Origin: Lewinella sp. LCG006
GTDB lineage: Bacteria > Bacteroidota > Bacteroidia > Chitinophagales > Saprospiraceae
DNA length: 64,000 bases
Assembly: GCF_040784935.1 (NCBI RefSeq)
Contig: NZ_CP160680.1
Span: 5,685,802 to 5,749,801, forward strand
Direction: 5' to 3'
Each line of letters starts with the position of its first letter. Position 1 is the stretch's first letter. Below, piece by piece: positions 6,677-17,753 of this stretch. The position numbers and the translations under genes are program-made. Below the pieces are notes generated by a model that had not been told where the DNA came from, searched no databases, and was given only the letters and a program-made list of their open reading frames with translations.

Positions 6677-9600
6677 TTAATCCACTACAATCATCTGCTT
6701 GGTCGCTGTATGATTGTCCGTCGTTACCGTGTAACTCAGTACGCCCGTAGCACCTTTGATCATCTGCTTGGTCACATTGATCGTATTGTAACCAGCAGCG
6801 TAATCGCCTTTGATGATCGTCAGTACGCGTCCGCTGGCGTCGTTGATCGTTACCGTTGCAGTTGCATCCTCAGGTAAATTGAACCCAATCAGGGTTGCCG
6901 CTGCAAAAGGGTTCGGCGTGTTCTGGTACAATTCAAACTCCGCAGTAGCATTCCAACCACTGGTAAATTCAATCCCCAGGTCAAACACCTGTTCTCCCCT
7001 CTCAGGGGAGATGTCCGTAAGGACAGAGGGGTAGGCCTCCGCAGCCGTGTAACGGCTAGAGATGCTCAGCGCTTCGCGCAGGGGCTGGTCTTCACTTGCT
7101 CGCAATACCAGGCTGAATAGGACATCGGTTGTAGTACCGCCGCCGTTGTGGTTCCAGCTCATGGTGATGGTGCCTTCGTCTACGAAGCGCAGGCCGAAGT
7201 TTTCGGCTTGTGCCTGTCCGTATTCGATGTCTACCAATTCCACACCGCTCAATTGCAGCGTGCCTTGGTAGCCTTCGATCTGGTTGAGGTTCTCAGCCGT
7301 CACGGCTACGGTGTAGGTATTGCCTGCCTTCAGGTCAATGTCTTCCGCTTGGAGGTGGAAGATGCCGTTGAGGGTGCGATCATCGCCGGCCAAAGCATTG
7401 GCTTGAGCGCTACCGTTCACATCACCGATCTTCACACCCACGAAGTCCGCATCCAGCACATCTCCCGGGAGGTTGTTCTCATTGATCAACTCTGGGAAAG
7501 TCTCTGACCAGGGGTTCGTGCTCTCTGGGAACTCGTAGTTTGCATCCACAAAGCGCCAGCTCGTATTGTTCGGGAACGCCGTGATCACGTTGAGGATCAG
7601 CTTACGGATCTGGATCAAATCCAGCGTCGTAATCGTTCCACTACGGTTGGCATCCGCGGCAATGCGCTTGTAAGGCCCAACGAGTGGCTCCACGTTGAGG
7701 ATGTGCTTGGAGATCTTCACGATATCGAAGGTGGTCACTCCGTTCAGCGGGTTGGCATTCAGGTACGGTGTTACTGAGTAGTCACCTCCCAGTGTCAGGT
7801 TGCTGAAGCTGTAGGTGCCGTTTGTATTCGTGGTCATCGTAGCGGTCATGCCGCCATTGATGCTCACTTCCACGCCTTCTACCGCTTCGTTACCTTCCGT
7901 CATGATGATACCTGCAATCGTGCCGGTTTCATCACCGCTACACGTAGCGTGCAGTTGTACCAGGACATAAGTCTCACAGTAGTCGTAGTTACCTTCTTCG
8001 TCGAAGGCGTACACGTAAACCACCGTGGTCTGCTCATCCGCATCCGTCAATACCAATCCGATATCATCGGGACTTGGTACAAAGTCTGGATCAGCTTCTA
8101 CATCCGCTGCGCGGTAGATCGCGTACTTCGTCACCCGTGGCAGACCGCCGAACAGTTCTGGTCCCTGACCCGTACAGTCACTGATTGGGGAACCTTCAAA
8201 GTCAGCCGCCCAGATTGCCATCGCACAACCTTCACCCTCAGGTGTTGGCATCAGCGTTACCGTCAGGCCGTTGATACAGACCGGAGCAGGGCCTTTGCAG
8301 TCGATCACATCGAAGACGATGGTCTCGCTGGTCTGGTTGCCACAGCCATCCTCAAACAGGATGCGTACCGCGTGGTAGATGTTATCACCCATCGCCGAGG
8401 TAATGATCGGGAACGTTCCTGTGAACAGGTAAGTGCCGTCACCATTGCTGGTGATATTGCTCAGTACGTTGGCATCAGCTACAAACTCGTTCGACTTGAT
8501 GTCACCGTCGCCGTTAGCGTCTACTGCGAAGGCATCCAGCTGGGCAGATACGATGTTGACCACCAGCACACCGTCCAGGTCAAACAGTTCACACTCATCA
8601 GCTACGCTGAATGGAATGCTGACTGCTTCCTGACAATCACCGTCGTCATCACCAAACTGACCAGGCAACAGGTTAGGACAGTTGGCCGTTGGGCCGCCGT
8701 ATTCACCAACAGTTACCACTGGGGCTGTTGAGTCGTATACTTTCACGTATTGTGTGTAGATGTAGCGACCGAAGTTGCGACGTCCAAACTGATCGGCTGG
8801 AATACAACCGATGTTGTTGCCGGGGATGTTGTCGTAAACAGTGTTCGGAATATCAGAGTCTCCATCGCGGTCGGTGTGGTCACGGTCGATCACTACGCTG
8901 TACTGAATGCCCGGCTGAGCATCGGCGATGTTGTCACAGTTGTTGTCTACAGGGCCAAAGCCACTCACTACCCGTACTACTGGGCGTTCGTTGCCTTCCA
9001 CGGCGCGGTCAATCGGCAGCGATTCGCCGTCGTCTTCCGTCATGCGGGGCAGTACCAGTCCTTCGTATTCGCCATCCCACACGCACCAGTTGATGACATC
9101 GTAGGTGATCGAGTACTTGTAGCATGCATCGCCGTTGGCGGTAAAGAAGACCGGATCGCCAATGTTCACACTCAGCACATCACAACCAGTGGTGGTGGTG
9201 ATGATCGTCGGTACTTCCGGATCGCCACAGTCAGCGGCCACATCTTCAGGGAAGTCGATGGTAAAGTCGTGGACTTCCGTGATCGTGATCAGCTGGCTAC
9301 AACTGTTCGTCGAGCGGAACACTTCGTTGATGTCGATCGCACCGTTGCCATTGGCATCGCCCTCGGGGCGCAGCTGCCAGGCTTCGAAACGACGCGTGAT
9401 GGTTCCCCAGCCACAGTCGTTCACCTGGATGTTTGGCGTGCGCTCTACGATGGTATCCACCGCACAGTTGTCCGTACCCGTAGCACCGCCGAAGATCGAG
9501 CTCATCATGATCGAGGTCGCAGCGAAGTCTTCGTCGTAAGCCGTCTGGATGTCTCCAGGGAAGGCCAGCGGAAGGTCGTTGCAGCTCAGATTCACTGGTG

Positions 9601-12600
9601 CTGGTGCGTAGCAGTAAGGGTTCAGTTTATCTTCAGGTACGATGGTCATCCAGCAGATGTTCTGGTTGCCAGACTCGTCCGTTACCCGTAGTTCAATCGT
9701 AATTTCGTTGTTGATATCGCAGCAGTAGAAGTCGACATACTCTCCCCATGGGCTCCAGCGGTTTTCGCTAGGATCACAGGTTTCGTTGCGCCAGTAGTTA
9801 CGGCGAACTTCCAGGCTTACTTCCCCACAGTTGTCCGAAGAACCTTCGTCGACCGCGGTGGCAAAGATGCGCGCGATACCTTCGATGCCGTTGAGGACAT
9901 CACCACCACCGATGGAGACGTTGAGGTCGTCGTCACAGCTAGCTGTAGGTTCGATCTCGTCGCGGATGATCAGCGTGTATTCCTCGCAGGTCTCGTTGCC
10001 ACAAGCATCTTCCGCACAAAGGATCAGCGTGTGGGTACCTACGGGTACACCTACCACATCGTTATCGGCGATGTTACCGCCAGCGAAGAAGGTTGTGCCA
10101 TTCGCCAAGATGGTATAAGTTGTCGTATGTACGTTTGAACAGCCGTTGCCATCGGTGATCGTTGGCGTCGGGATTAGGACGTTCGCTACACAGCTCAAGG
10201 GAGAGGTAGAGATCGTCAGCGTTGGTGCTACACCCGTCAATACGGGGCCGGTGAAGTCACCGACTTTGATCAGCTGGTTCAGCGTACCAGAGCCTCCGGG
10301 GTTACACCAGTCGATGATGTTCCACTCGCGACGCAGCTTGTAAGTGCCTTCACACACCGTGATCCGGGGCTCATCGGAGTAAGACGCGCCGATGTTGCAG
10401 TAGATCTGATCCAGATCGTAGAAGCCAAAGGCTGTACGTATCCACGGATAACCAGAGGTGGATGGGTGTGGGTTGCCATTGGCATCCGTGGCATAGTCTT
10501 CATCGCATTCAATCGGCACCACAAATGGAGGGAATACAATGTCTCCAATTGTAGGCTTGCGGAAGGTAATCACCTGGTTGCAGCTTACGGTGCGTGGTGC
10601 GCCGATACATACGCCGTCGTAGCGATCGGCTACCGTGAACGTACGCGTAATGCGCTCGTCGCCACAGTCACCATCACTGTCGGTAACATCCGACAAGGTC
10701 ACCAGTACGGGGCCACAGTTGTCGCCAACTACCGGGAAACCAGTCAGGTTCACCTTGGCGATGAAGGCGTTCAAAGCAGCCGTGCTTCCACCGAAGAAAG
10801 TGTTGCGCGTAGCCGTGAAGTCAAGTGTACCATCTGCACTGGCAATCCAGCTTTGAGGCGTCTCAAAGTGGATGAAGTCGATGTCGTTACAGACCAGGTC
10901 ACGAGTTTGCGTTAATGCTACTGGCGTGAAGTCTGCACCCGTTACACCAGTGTTGTTGTCCGAATAGATCGTAACCGTCCAATCGCCGAATTGAGTTGTC
11001 AACCAGTTCGTCAGCACCAGCGTATAGCTTGTGTTCGGCTGTAAAGGCAAGCTCAAACGAAGGGTAGGATCAAAGGGGTTGCCACCAGGGACGAAACCAT
11101 CATCGGAGGAACCGAGGATATTCTCACAAGGTGACGCAGGATCGAAACCACCCTGGAACAGGAACAAGCTTCCATCGCCCCAATCCGTATCCACCAGGAA
11201 GGTATACACATCAACCGGTAGTGCAAAGTCTGGCGTCGTGAACGTAATCACATCGTAGTTGTGTACGCCGTCGGCCAGGAAGCCCTGGTTCAAACAGCTG
11301 TTGTCGTTGAAGTTCAAGGTAGCATCAGCTGCATTCAGGTTACCGCTTGCCTGGTGAGCTTCGTAATCCATCGTCACACTGCTCGTGTTGGCAGGGCAGT
11401 CGATGACGGGGTTGGTCTTGTCTTCGGCGAAGAGGCTACCCCAACAGGTGTAGACGATTTCTCCGTCTTCGATCAGCTCGATCATGTAGGTGTGCTCACC
11501 ACAGCCTACCGCCTGATCAGAATCCAGACCATCGACCATTAAGTTGTAGCTGTCGATACAGTCGTCGAAGCCCGTCACTACCATGTCAGGGGTGATGGTT
11601 GCGGCACAGTTAGCACCCAGCGTCACGTTCAAATCAGCGATACAGCCAAATTCGAAAGGAACAGCAGCATCGTCGATTTCTACAATAGCGGTACAAACAT
11701 CGCTGTTACCAGCACAGTCGGTGACCGTCAGTTCTACCTCCGTGCCGCCAATCGCTCCGATGGTCAGATCAATGTCTGAACAATCGAAGAAGGTCTGGTC
11801 CACCATGTAGGTAAAGTCGACATCACAGTTGTCTGAAGAACCAGCAGCGATCGCGTCAATATCGGCTTGCGTCAGCGTGTACTGACCGCTAGCAGATAAG
11901 AAGATACGGATGGTGTTGCACACGGGCTCGGGAGCCTTGGTATCTTGTACGATAATGGTTTGTACGCAAGAACTTGGGTTACCACAATCATCAGTGGCCG
12001 TCCAGGTACGCGTAATCGTGTATTCCTGTGGACAATCTGTAGGCGTAATCACATCAGTAGAGGTGATTGCAGGAATACTACAGTCATCGGTGGCGGTTGC
12101 CATGCCTGTATTTGCTGGACTATCATCTTCATCACACTCAATGGTCATGTCTGCGGGGCAGGTGATCAATGGTGGAGTTGTATCTTCAATCGTTATGCGA
12201 GCAACTACTGGCGTAGCTGACACATTGCCGCACTCATCGCGGATCGAGAATTCATTCACGATGGTTACGGAACATGCACTGCGGTCTTCTGCGTAAGAAT
12301 CCGTCAAGGTGTATTCCAGATTCGCCAAATCCGCACAGTTATCAATCACGCAGGCCGTCAGATCGACGGGGATGGTAAAGATTCCACCCGCAGCAGCGAT
12401 AAAGCCACCGTCGGCACCGATAGCAATCCATACACCGTCTGGCGTATTGGGTCCGATAGGATCAGGACAGCCTTCAAAGGTGCCCGTAAAGTCGGTACAG
12501 GTGACTTCTGGAGCCTCTGTATCCTGGATGGTGATCGTCTGTACGTGACTATTCGGATTACCACAATCATCTTCCACGGTCCAGGTACGGGTAATGGTCA

Positions 12601-15600
12601 TTTCCTGTGGACAGGTGCCAGGAGCACTGGTTTCCGTAAACATCACCATCAGGTTGCCCGAAATGGTTTGAGTAGCGTTCAAGCTGCCAGGAGACTCGGC
12701 ATTAGGACCACTCCAGGTGAAGTCGGCCATGTTGAAACCAGTGCCACTCAATTCGAGTGACTCACCAATTTCGCCGGGTTCAGATACGCCAACATCCGTA
12801 CTGGTCATTCCAGCTGCGGGACCATCAACAGCGGTAAAGCTGCCTTCCCAACTTAAGAATTCCAGAATGGTGCCTGTAGATATTTGCACCAATGCAAATC
12901 CGTCTGGAGAGCCGTTCATCAGGCCGGGGATCAGGAAGGACAATGCACCAAGGCCACTGCCTTCGTTGTCGATCACACCACCCAACATGTAAATCTGATC
13001 CAGCAGGCCATTGGCACCATTGTACAGTACCAACTCGTAGTCCATCAAGTCAAGGCCAGCAACACCAGCTACTTCGATGAACTCGCCTTCGTCGGTACCG
13101 ACGTTGTCGTAGTGGATTTCGTTGATCCACAGCAGTGGGTCAATGCCACTGACATCACAGTTGTCCGTTGCGGTAAGAACCGCTGGAGCTGGAACGGTCT
13201 CATCACATTCAAGGGTAAGATCACCCGGGAGGGCTTCCACGAAGGTGGGAGCCGTATTGTCTTCTACCATGATGGTCTGTACGTGCTCGGTATCGTTGCC
13301 ACAGCCGTCGGTTGCCGTCCAGGTGCGGGTCAGGGTATACTCGTTGGCACAAGTGCCATCGGTGCGTACTTCGGTAAATTCAACCAGGACATTGCTGACC
13401 ATGTTGCAATCCGAAAGTTCAAAGGTCTGTCCTGCGTTGATCGTGCCGGGAGACTCAGCTGCCGGGCCACCCCAGGTAAAGTCACCCGCCGGGCAACCCG
13501 AGCCAGTGAGTTGGAGCGACTGGCCAATGGGGGTATTACCAGCTTCTGTGCCGATATCCGTACTCATCATGCCATCGGCAGGGCCGCCCACGGCGGTAAA
13601 GCTGCCTTCATAGCTGAGGAATTCTACCACCGCACCGCCGCAAACCAGAGCGACACCATCGGGGGGACCGTTTTGTAGGCCGTTGGTAGGATAAGAGAAG
13701 GATACAGCACCAAAGCCTGTGCCTTCATCATCAATAGTTCCAGCGAGGGTCATCGGGCTATTGTAAGTCATGCCATTCGAACCATTGTACAGCACCAGCT
13801 GGCAATCGCTCAAATCCGTGCCAGCCGTACCGGCAACTTCGATGAACTCGCCCACATCACCACCATCATTATCGTAGTGAATTTCGTTGATAAACAAGAC
13901 CGCTTCGCTGCTCGTGCAGTTGTCGGTTGCTGTTAGCACTGCCGCAGCAGGGACGGCGTCACATTCAACAGTCATATCCATGGGCAGTGCTTCCACAAAG
14001 ACCGGATCTTCGGTATCCACGGTGAAGGTGAAGGTTTGGGTGCATTGATCCATCTGGCCACGGTCGTCCGTAATGGTGTACGTCCGTGTTACGGTGCGCA
14101 TACAACCGACATCACTGATCACATCGTTAGCCGTTAAGGTCAATGGGAAACAAGGATCCGCGGATACAGTAGGTAGCGCAGGATCTGGATTAGGATCACC
14201 GTCCACGTTGTAGGTCGTCGCAGCATCAGGAACCACAGGGTTACAACCTGCAGGTAAGCCAAAGTTGTTGGCTGGGCAAGTAAGTACCGGAGCATTACAG
14301 ATGATCACTTCAATGACTTGCGTCACTTCCTGTACACAACCAGGTGCAGCGGGGGTAATACCTCCATCGGGAGAAATACCTCCATTACCATCGGCCGCAC
14401 CATCAAAGGTCATCACGACAATGTGGTCACCTTCGGTGTAAGCTGCGGGATCGAATTGTGTCTGTGGGATGCCATCAACAGTAAAGGTCACCATATCGGC
14501 ACCGTTGCCATTGGTATCCGTTGCGCCAAAGGTAATGATCGGATCATCGTCTTGGATAGTAGATGGCAAGGCTGGATCAAATACCGGGTTGGGGTATTGA
14601 CAGGTGTTACTGATGGTGAAGGTGGTATTGGCAGGATTGCCTACAGCAAATGGACCTTCAATCATCAGCGTGTAGCCTTGTGCGTCCACGTGCACGAAGG
14701 GGATTTCGTAAGTTTCATCCGTATTATTGTAGATCAATGTCACAGAACCATCGGTAGCGATGGGAACACCCGCACTTTGGGTGCCTACTGGGGGAACGTT
14801 GAAAGCATCAAACGCACCCGTAGCGCCTACCACTGTCCAGGTTTGGCCAGGAGGGAGCGATTCCGTGAAAGGATTAACAATAGAGACCAGTTCAGAGAAC
14901 TGACCATCATCGCCACCCGTTCCTGCGTCAAGGTCAATAATAGTGGCATTGTCCAGACAAGCACAAGGGTCTGTTAGATCAAATTGGCAATCAAACAACT
15001 CTACCATATCACTGGCATCAGACGTACAACCATTAATATCCGTATAAGTATAGGTGATGGTCGTTGTACCTGCACCAGCTGCCGTTGGATCAAAGGTGTA
15101 AGTCATACCATTACCATCGTCCGTTACGCCAGGACCACTATAAACACCACCCGTAGGAGTGCCACCGCTAAGCCCCGTTTGTACACCTGCATCAACGCAA
15201 AAGTCTTCTGGTGCGGTAAAGTTGACGACTGGCAAGTCAAAGACTTCAATATCATCACTAATGATCATTCCAGCAGAGCAACCATTTGGATCAGTGTAAT
15301 CATAGGTGATGGTGTGTGTGCCAACACCTGCGGCGGCAGGATCGAAGCTATAGGTCATGCCATCACCATCATCCGTTACGCCAGGGCCGCTGTAGACACC
15401 ACCTGATGGGCTACCACCTCCAAGACCAGCTTGGACACCAGCATCTATACAAAGATCAGCTGGTGCAGTAAAGGCGACCGTTGGAATAGGGTAAACTTCA
15501 AAGTTGGCATCGGCAGAATTGGTACAACTATTACCGTCTGTGTAGGTATAGGTAAGTACATGTACTCCCACGCCAGCTGCTGCTGGGTCGAAGTTATAGG

Positions 15601-17503
15601 TCATCCCATTACCATTATCTATTACACCAGGGCCACTGTATACGCCCAGTGTGCCAGTTGCCTGGACCGGGTTGCCACCAGACAAACCAACCATGAGGCC
15701 TGCATTGATACACGTACCAGTACCGGTGGTGGTAAAGCTGACATTAGGGAGTGCAAATACTTCTCGGTTGAGGTTGGCCATGTTCGAACAACCATTAGCA
15801 TCAGTAACCGTGTACATCACAGGATGGAAACCGACACCAGCTGCTGCGGGGTCAAAACTGTAAGTCATGCCATTACCATCATCGGTAACACCTGTACCAC
15901 TATAGACACCACCAGGAGGTAATCCTCCATCTTGGTTTACCTGAATGCCAGCATTAAGACAACTTCCAGTGCCAGTGCCGATAAAGCTTACAGATGGTAA
16001 AGCAAAGACTTCTACATCGTCCATTGCCACACCTGCACAAGCTCCACCTCCGACAGTGTAAGTTATCGTAGTGGTACCAGGACCAGCTACTGCGGGATTG
16101 AAACTGTAGGTCATGCCATTGCCGTCATCGGTAACACCACTTCCAGAATAGACACCGCCGGAAGGTGTGCCACCGCCAAGCCCAGCCTGGATTCCAGCAT
16201 CAATACATAAATCTGCCGGTGCCGTAAAAGCAGCTGCTCCAGGAGCAAAAACAACTTCGTCGTCTGTGGCACTATTGGTACATCCATTACCATCGGTGAA
16301 GGTATAGGTCACGGTCGTATTTCCTACGCCTGCGATGGCAGGGTCAAAGGTATAAGTCGTACCATTACCATCATTGGTTACACCTGTGCCACTATAAACA
16401 CCACCGGTTGGGGTACCACCTGATTTGCCGGTTTGAACACCAGCTGTGATACAGGTTCCTGTACCCGTTACGGTCATGGTTACGGCAGGAAGTGCGAAAA
16501 CTTCCACAGCATCCATTGCGGTACCACTACCCGTCATATCGGTATAAGAATAAGTAATGACGTGAGTTCCTACTCCTGCGACTGCCGGGTCAAAATCATA
16601 GGTCATGCCATTGCCGTCATCGGAAACACCAGCACCACTGTAAACACCACCGGTTGGGGTACCACCGCTTAAATTGTTTTGTACGCCAGCATTAATACAC
16701 AAATCTGCGGGTGCAGTGAAAGTGACGGTAGGGCCGGCAGCGCCTAAGGTAACGCCACCTGTAAAGGGAACCGTAGACAGTGCCAGGTTAGCGGCAGGTG
16801 CACTGATATTCCAGTTGGCGGCTACATTTTCAATGTCTGTATCTGTAGTGGGGAGGTTACGTTTGGCGGGATCATACTCTCCATCATCGGCATTCAGAAA
16901 AATGATGACGGCATTAGGGTGTTGTCCGCTTGGATCATCTCCAGAACCTGTTCCACCGTCAAACAGATTTGTGAAAAGAATGACTGAGTATATTTCATCA
17001 ACATTGGAGGTAGGGTTGCCTGGAACACTTGAACTAAAGGCATGAATAGCATCTGAAGCTGCAAGCGTAAAACCTCCACCTGAATGTACGACTGTACCAC
17101 CAGCACCTGTCACGGTGAATGTGTTGGTTCCCGTTTCACTTATGAAAACAACGTCTCCAGCTGCTAAACCTCCAGCAGGCGGGGTGTAGGTGAGTAACGC
17201 TTCGCCAATACCTGCACAAGTACCATCAAAATGAAATTGACCATTACTACCTCCTGCTGTACAGGAAGCCTGATACTCTTCGTCGGTAAAATAAATAGTT
17301 TCAGTAGCGGGAATAGCTTCTCCAGCTACGAACGAGAAGCCATCTGGCGAATCCGTTCGCGTAGCTCCAACAAAAGCCACCTTAGGGACTTGGGCTTCAA
17401 CGAAAAGAACACTTGCGAGGAGAACAATGCCCAGCACTAAGATTTTTTGGCACAGGATACCAAAATGGTAGGGCACAGCGGATAACTGTAAAAGTTGTTT
17501 CAT
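6677..17503 (-). CDS. Giant T9SS-secreted multidomain adhesin-like protein (3608 aa)
   Basis: A signal peptide (hydrophobic segment, cleavage near VEAQ at 38) is followed by a domain beginning VAFVGATRTDSPDGFSFV. Next come seven ~83-residue repeats (about 257-838) and a long region of HYR-type Ig-like modules, marked by TITRTWTATDGCGN and similar strings. Two lamin-tail-like insertions (INEIHYDN...GEFIEVAG) lie near 1202 and 1458. From about 1951 to the end it is paralogous to the whole protein encoded at 24661-29634. A CnaB-like and dockerin-like module lies around 3225-3370 (loop DANRSGTITTLD). Then come a beta-rich module and a type A T9SS sorting domain (YQNTPNPFAAATLIGFN, about 3523-3608). 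The role is probably adhesion or cell-surface structure; no catalytic motif was seen. Confidence 0.88.
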   Translation of the reverse strand: MKQLLQLSAVPYHFGILCQKILVLGIVLLASVLFVEAQVPKVAFVGATRTDSPDGFSFVAGEAIPATETIYFTDEEYQASCTAGGSNGQFHFDGTCAGIGEALLTYTPPAGGLAAGDVVFISETGTNTFTVTGAGGTVVHSGGGFTLAASDAIHAFSSSVPGNPTSNVDEIYSVILFTNLFDGGTGSGDDPSGQHPNAVIIFLNADDGEYDPAKRNLPTTDTDIENVAANWNISAPAANLALSTVPFTGGVTLGAAGPTVTFTAPADLCINAGVQNNLSGGTPTGGVYSGAGVSDDGNGMTYDFDPAVAGVGTHVITYSYTDMTGSGTAMDAVEVFALPAVTMTVTGTGTCITAGVQTGKSGGTPTGGVYSGTGVTNDGNGTTYTFDPAIAGVGNTTVTYTFTDGNGCTNSATDDEVVFAPGAAAFTAPADLCIDAGIQAGLGGGTPSGGVYSGSGVTDDGNGMTYSFNPAVAGPGTTTITYTVGGGACAGVAMDDVEVFALPSVSFIGTGTGSCLNAGIQVNQDGGLPPGGVYSGTGVTDDGNGMTYSFDPAAAGVGFHPVMYTVTDANGCSNMANLNREVFALPNVSFTTTGTGTCINAGLMVGLSGGNPVQATGTLGVYSGPGVIDNGNGMTYNFDPAAAGVGVHVLTYTYTDGNSCTNSADANFEVYPIPTVAFTAPADLCIDAGVQAGLGGGSPSGGVYSGPGVTDDGDGMTYSFDPAAAGVGTHTITYDYTDPNGCSAGMIISDDIEVFDLPVVNFTAPEDFCVDAGVQTGLSGGTPTGGVYSGPGVTDDGNGMTYTFDPTAAGAGTTTITYTYTDINGCTSDASDMVELFDCQFDLTDPCACLDNATIIDLDAGTGGDDGQFSELVSIVNPFTESLPPGQTWTVVGATGAFDAFNVPPVGTQSAGVPIATDGSVTLIYNNTDETYEIPFVHVDAQGYTLMIEGPFAVGNPANTTFTISNTCQYPNPVFDPALPSTIQDDDPIITFGATDTNGNGADMVTFTVDGIPQTQFDPAAYTEGDHIVVMTFDGAADGNGGISPDGGITPAAPGCVQEVTQVIEVIICNAPVLTCPANNFGLPAGCNPVVPDAATTYNVDGDPNPDPALPTVSADPCFPLTLTANDVISDVGCMRTVTRTYTITDDRGQMDQCTQTFTFTVDTEDPVFVEALPMDMTVECDAVPAAAVLTATDNCTSSEAVLFINEIHYDNDGGDVGEFIEVAGTAGTDLSDCQLVLYNGSNGMTYNSPMTLAGTIDDEGTGFGAVSFSYPTNGLQNGPPDGVALVCGGAVVEFLSYEGSFTAVGGPADGMMSTDIGTEAGNTPIGQSLQLTGSGCPAGDFTWGGPAAESPGTINAGQTFELSDCNMVSNVLVEFTEVRTDGTCANEYTLTRTWTATDGCGNDTEHVQTIMVEDNTAPTFVEALPGDLTLECDETVPAPAVLTATDNCDVSGIDPLLWINEIHYDNVGTDEGEFIEVAGVAGLDLMDYELVLYNGANGLLDQIYMLGGVIDNEGSGLGALSFLIPGLMNGSPDGFALVQISTGTILEFLSWEGSFTAVDGPAAGMTSTDVGVSEPGEIGESLELSGTGFNMADFTWSGPNAESPGSLNATQTISGNLMVMFTETSAPGTCPQEMTITRTWTVEDDCGNPNSHVQTITIQDTEAPEVTCTDFTGTFEGCPDPIGPNTPDGVWIAIGADGGFIAAAGGIFTIPVDLTACVIDNCADLANLEYTLTDSYAEDRSACSVTIVNEFSIRDECGNVSATPVVARITIEDTTPPLITCPADMTIECDEDDSPANTGMATATDDCSIPAITSTDVITPTDCPQEYTITRTWTATDDCGNPSSCVQTIIVQDTKAPEPVCNTIRIFLSASGQYTLTQADIDAIAAGSSDNCDVDFTYMVDQTFFDCSDIDLTIGAIGGTEVELTVTDCAGNSDVCTAIVEIDDAAVPFEFGCIADLNVTLGANCAATITPDMVVTGFDDCIDSYNLMVDGLDSDQAVGCGEHTYMIELIEDGEIVYTCWGSLFAEDKTNPVIDCPANTSSVTMDYEAHQASGNLNAADATLNFNDNSCLNQGFLADGVHNYDVITFTTPDFALPVDVYTFLVDTDWGDGSLFLFQGGFDPASPCENILGSSDDGFVPGGNPFDPTLRLSLPLQPNTSYTLVLTNWLTTQFGDWTVTIYSDNNTGVTGADFTPVALTQTRDLVCNDIDFIHFETPQSWIASADGTLDFTATRNTFFGGSTAALNAFIAKVNLTGFPVVGDNCGPVLVTLSDVTDSDGDCGDERITRTFTVADRYDGVCIGAPRTVSCNQVITFRKPTIGDIVFPPFVVPIECDEDYATDANGNPHPSTSGYPWIRTAFGFYDLDQIYCNIGASYSDEPRITVCEGTYKLRREWNIIDWCNPGGSGTLNQLIKVGDFTGPVLTGVAPTLTISTSPLSCVANVLIPTPTITDGNGCSNVHTTTYTILANGTTFFAGGNIADNDVVGVPVGTHTLILCAEDACGNETCEEYTLIIRDEIEPTASCDDDLNVSIGGGDVLNGIEGIARIFATAVDEGSSDNCGEVSLEVRRNYWRNETCDPSENRWSPWGEYVDFYCCDINNEITIELRVTDESGNQNICWMTIVPEDKLNPYCYAPAPVNLSCNDLPLAFPGDIQTAYDEDFAATSIMMSSIFGGATGTDNCAVDTIVERTPNIQVNDCGWGTITRRFEAWQLRPEGDANGNGAIDINEVFRSTNSCSQLITITEVHDFTIDFPEDVAADCGDPEVPTIITTTTGCDVLSVNIGDPVFFTANGDACYKYSITYDVINWCVWDGEYEGLVLPRMTEDDGESLPIDRAVEGNERPVVRVVSGFGPVDNNCDNIADAQPGIQYSVVIDRDHTDRDGDSDIPNTVYDNIPGNNIGCIPADQFGRRNFGRYIYTQYVKVYDSTAPVVTVGEYGGPTANCPNLLPGQFGDDDGDCQEAVSIPFSVADECELFDLDGVLVVNIVSAQLDAFAVDANGDGDIKSNEFVADANVLSNITSNGDGTYLFTGTFPIITSAMGDNIYHAVRILFEDGCGNQTSETIVFDVIDCKGPAPVCINGLTVTLMPTPEGEGCAMAIWAADFEGSPISDCTGQGPELFGGLPRVTKYAIYRAADVEADPDFVPSPDDIGLVLTDADEQTTVVYVYAFDEEGNYDYCETYVLVQLHATCSGDETGTIAGIIMTEGNEAVEGVEVSINGGMTATMTTNTNGTYSFSNLTLGGDYSVTPYLNANPLNGVTTFDIVKISKHILNVEPLVGPYKRIAADANRSGTITTLDLIQIRKLILNVITAFPNNTSWRFVDANYEFPESTNPWSETFPELINENNLPGDVLDADFVGVKIGDVNGSAQANALAGDDRTLNGIFHLQAEDIDLKAGNTYTVAVTAENLNQIEGYQGTLQLSGVELVDIEYGQAQAENFGLRFVDEGTITMSWNHNGGGTTTDVLFSLVLRASEDQPLREALSISSRYTAAEAYPSVLTDISPERGEQVFDLGIEFTSGWNATAEFELYQNTPNPFAAATLIGFNLPEDATATVTINDASGRVLTIIKGDYAAGYNTINVTKQMIKGATGVLSYTVTTDNHTATKQMIVVD
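14990..16735 (-). repeat. Seven tandem ~83-residue repeats inside the giant adhesin gene
   Basis: Each unit begins with VxFTAPADLCIDAG or a GTGTCINAG variant, continues GLSGGTPTGGVYSG and GVTDDGNGMTYSFDP, and ends with a THTITYTYTDxNGC-like strand. Cys pairs are conserved at the start and end of most units. Unit 5 has an insertion (GNPVQATGTLG). Nucleotide similarity between units is high, so copy number may vary between strains and the region is prone to assembly error. Confidence 0.85.
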
Positions 17504-17653
17504 GGTCGATTATAATTTGTTGGTCGAATACGGGCCTGGTGGCAGGCCGATGCTAAAAAAATGGTGTTAGGCCGCAGCCTTTTAGGTCTCTTTTGGTTAA
17601 ATCGGTGATAGCTTCCATATTGAATAATAAGGAGCTAACAGTCAAAATTCTCT

Positions 17654-17684
17654 CAAAGCTACCCAATTATGCCAGTATAAACAA
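17654..17684 (-). promoter_or_regulatory. Promoter of the giant adhesin gene
   Basis: On the minus strand TTG (17684-17682), 20 nt, then TAGCTTTG (17661-17654) fits the Bacteroidota consensus TTG-N17-23-TAnnTTTG. The predicted start site near 17647 would give a leader of about 144 nt. Confidence 0.65.
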
Positions 17685-17753
17685 TTATTTAAGCTGTTGA
17701 ATTTAAAATGTTTTAAATGAACATTTTATACTATATCATCTCAGGCGATAGAT

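Noticed and set aside
7949-9691. Long plus-strand open frames (260 and 313 codons) opposite the giant adhesin gene
   Set aside because: They mirror the codon pattern of a repetitive, Asp/Thr/Gly-rich gene on the other strand, have no recognisable domain or signal, and are interrupted where the adhesin composition changes.
12884-14977. Further plus-strand open frames (about 160-264 codons) opposite the adhesin
   Set aside because: Same reason: antisense shadows of the minus-strand gene, whose domains and T9SS tail are clear.
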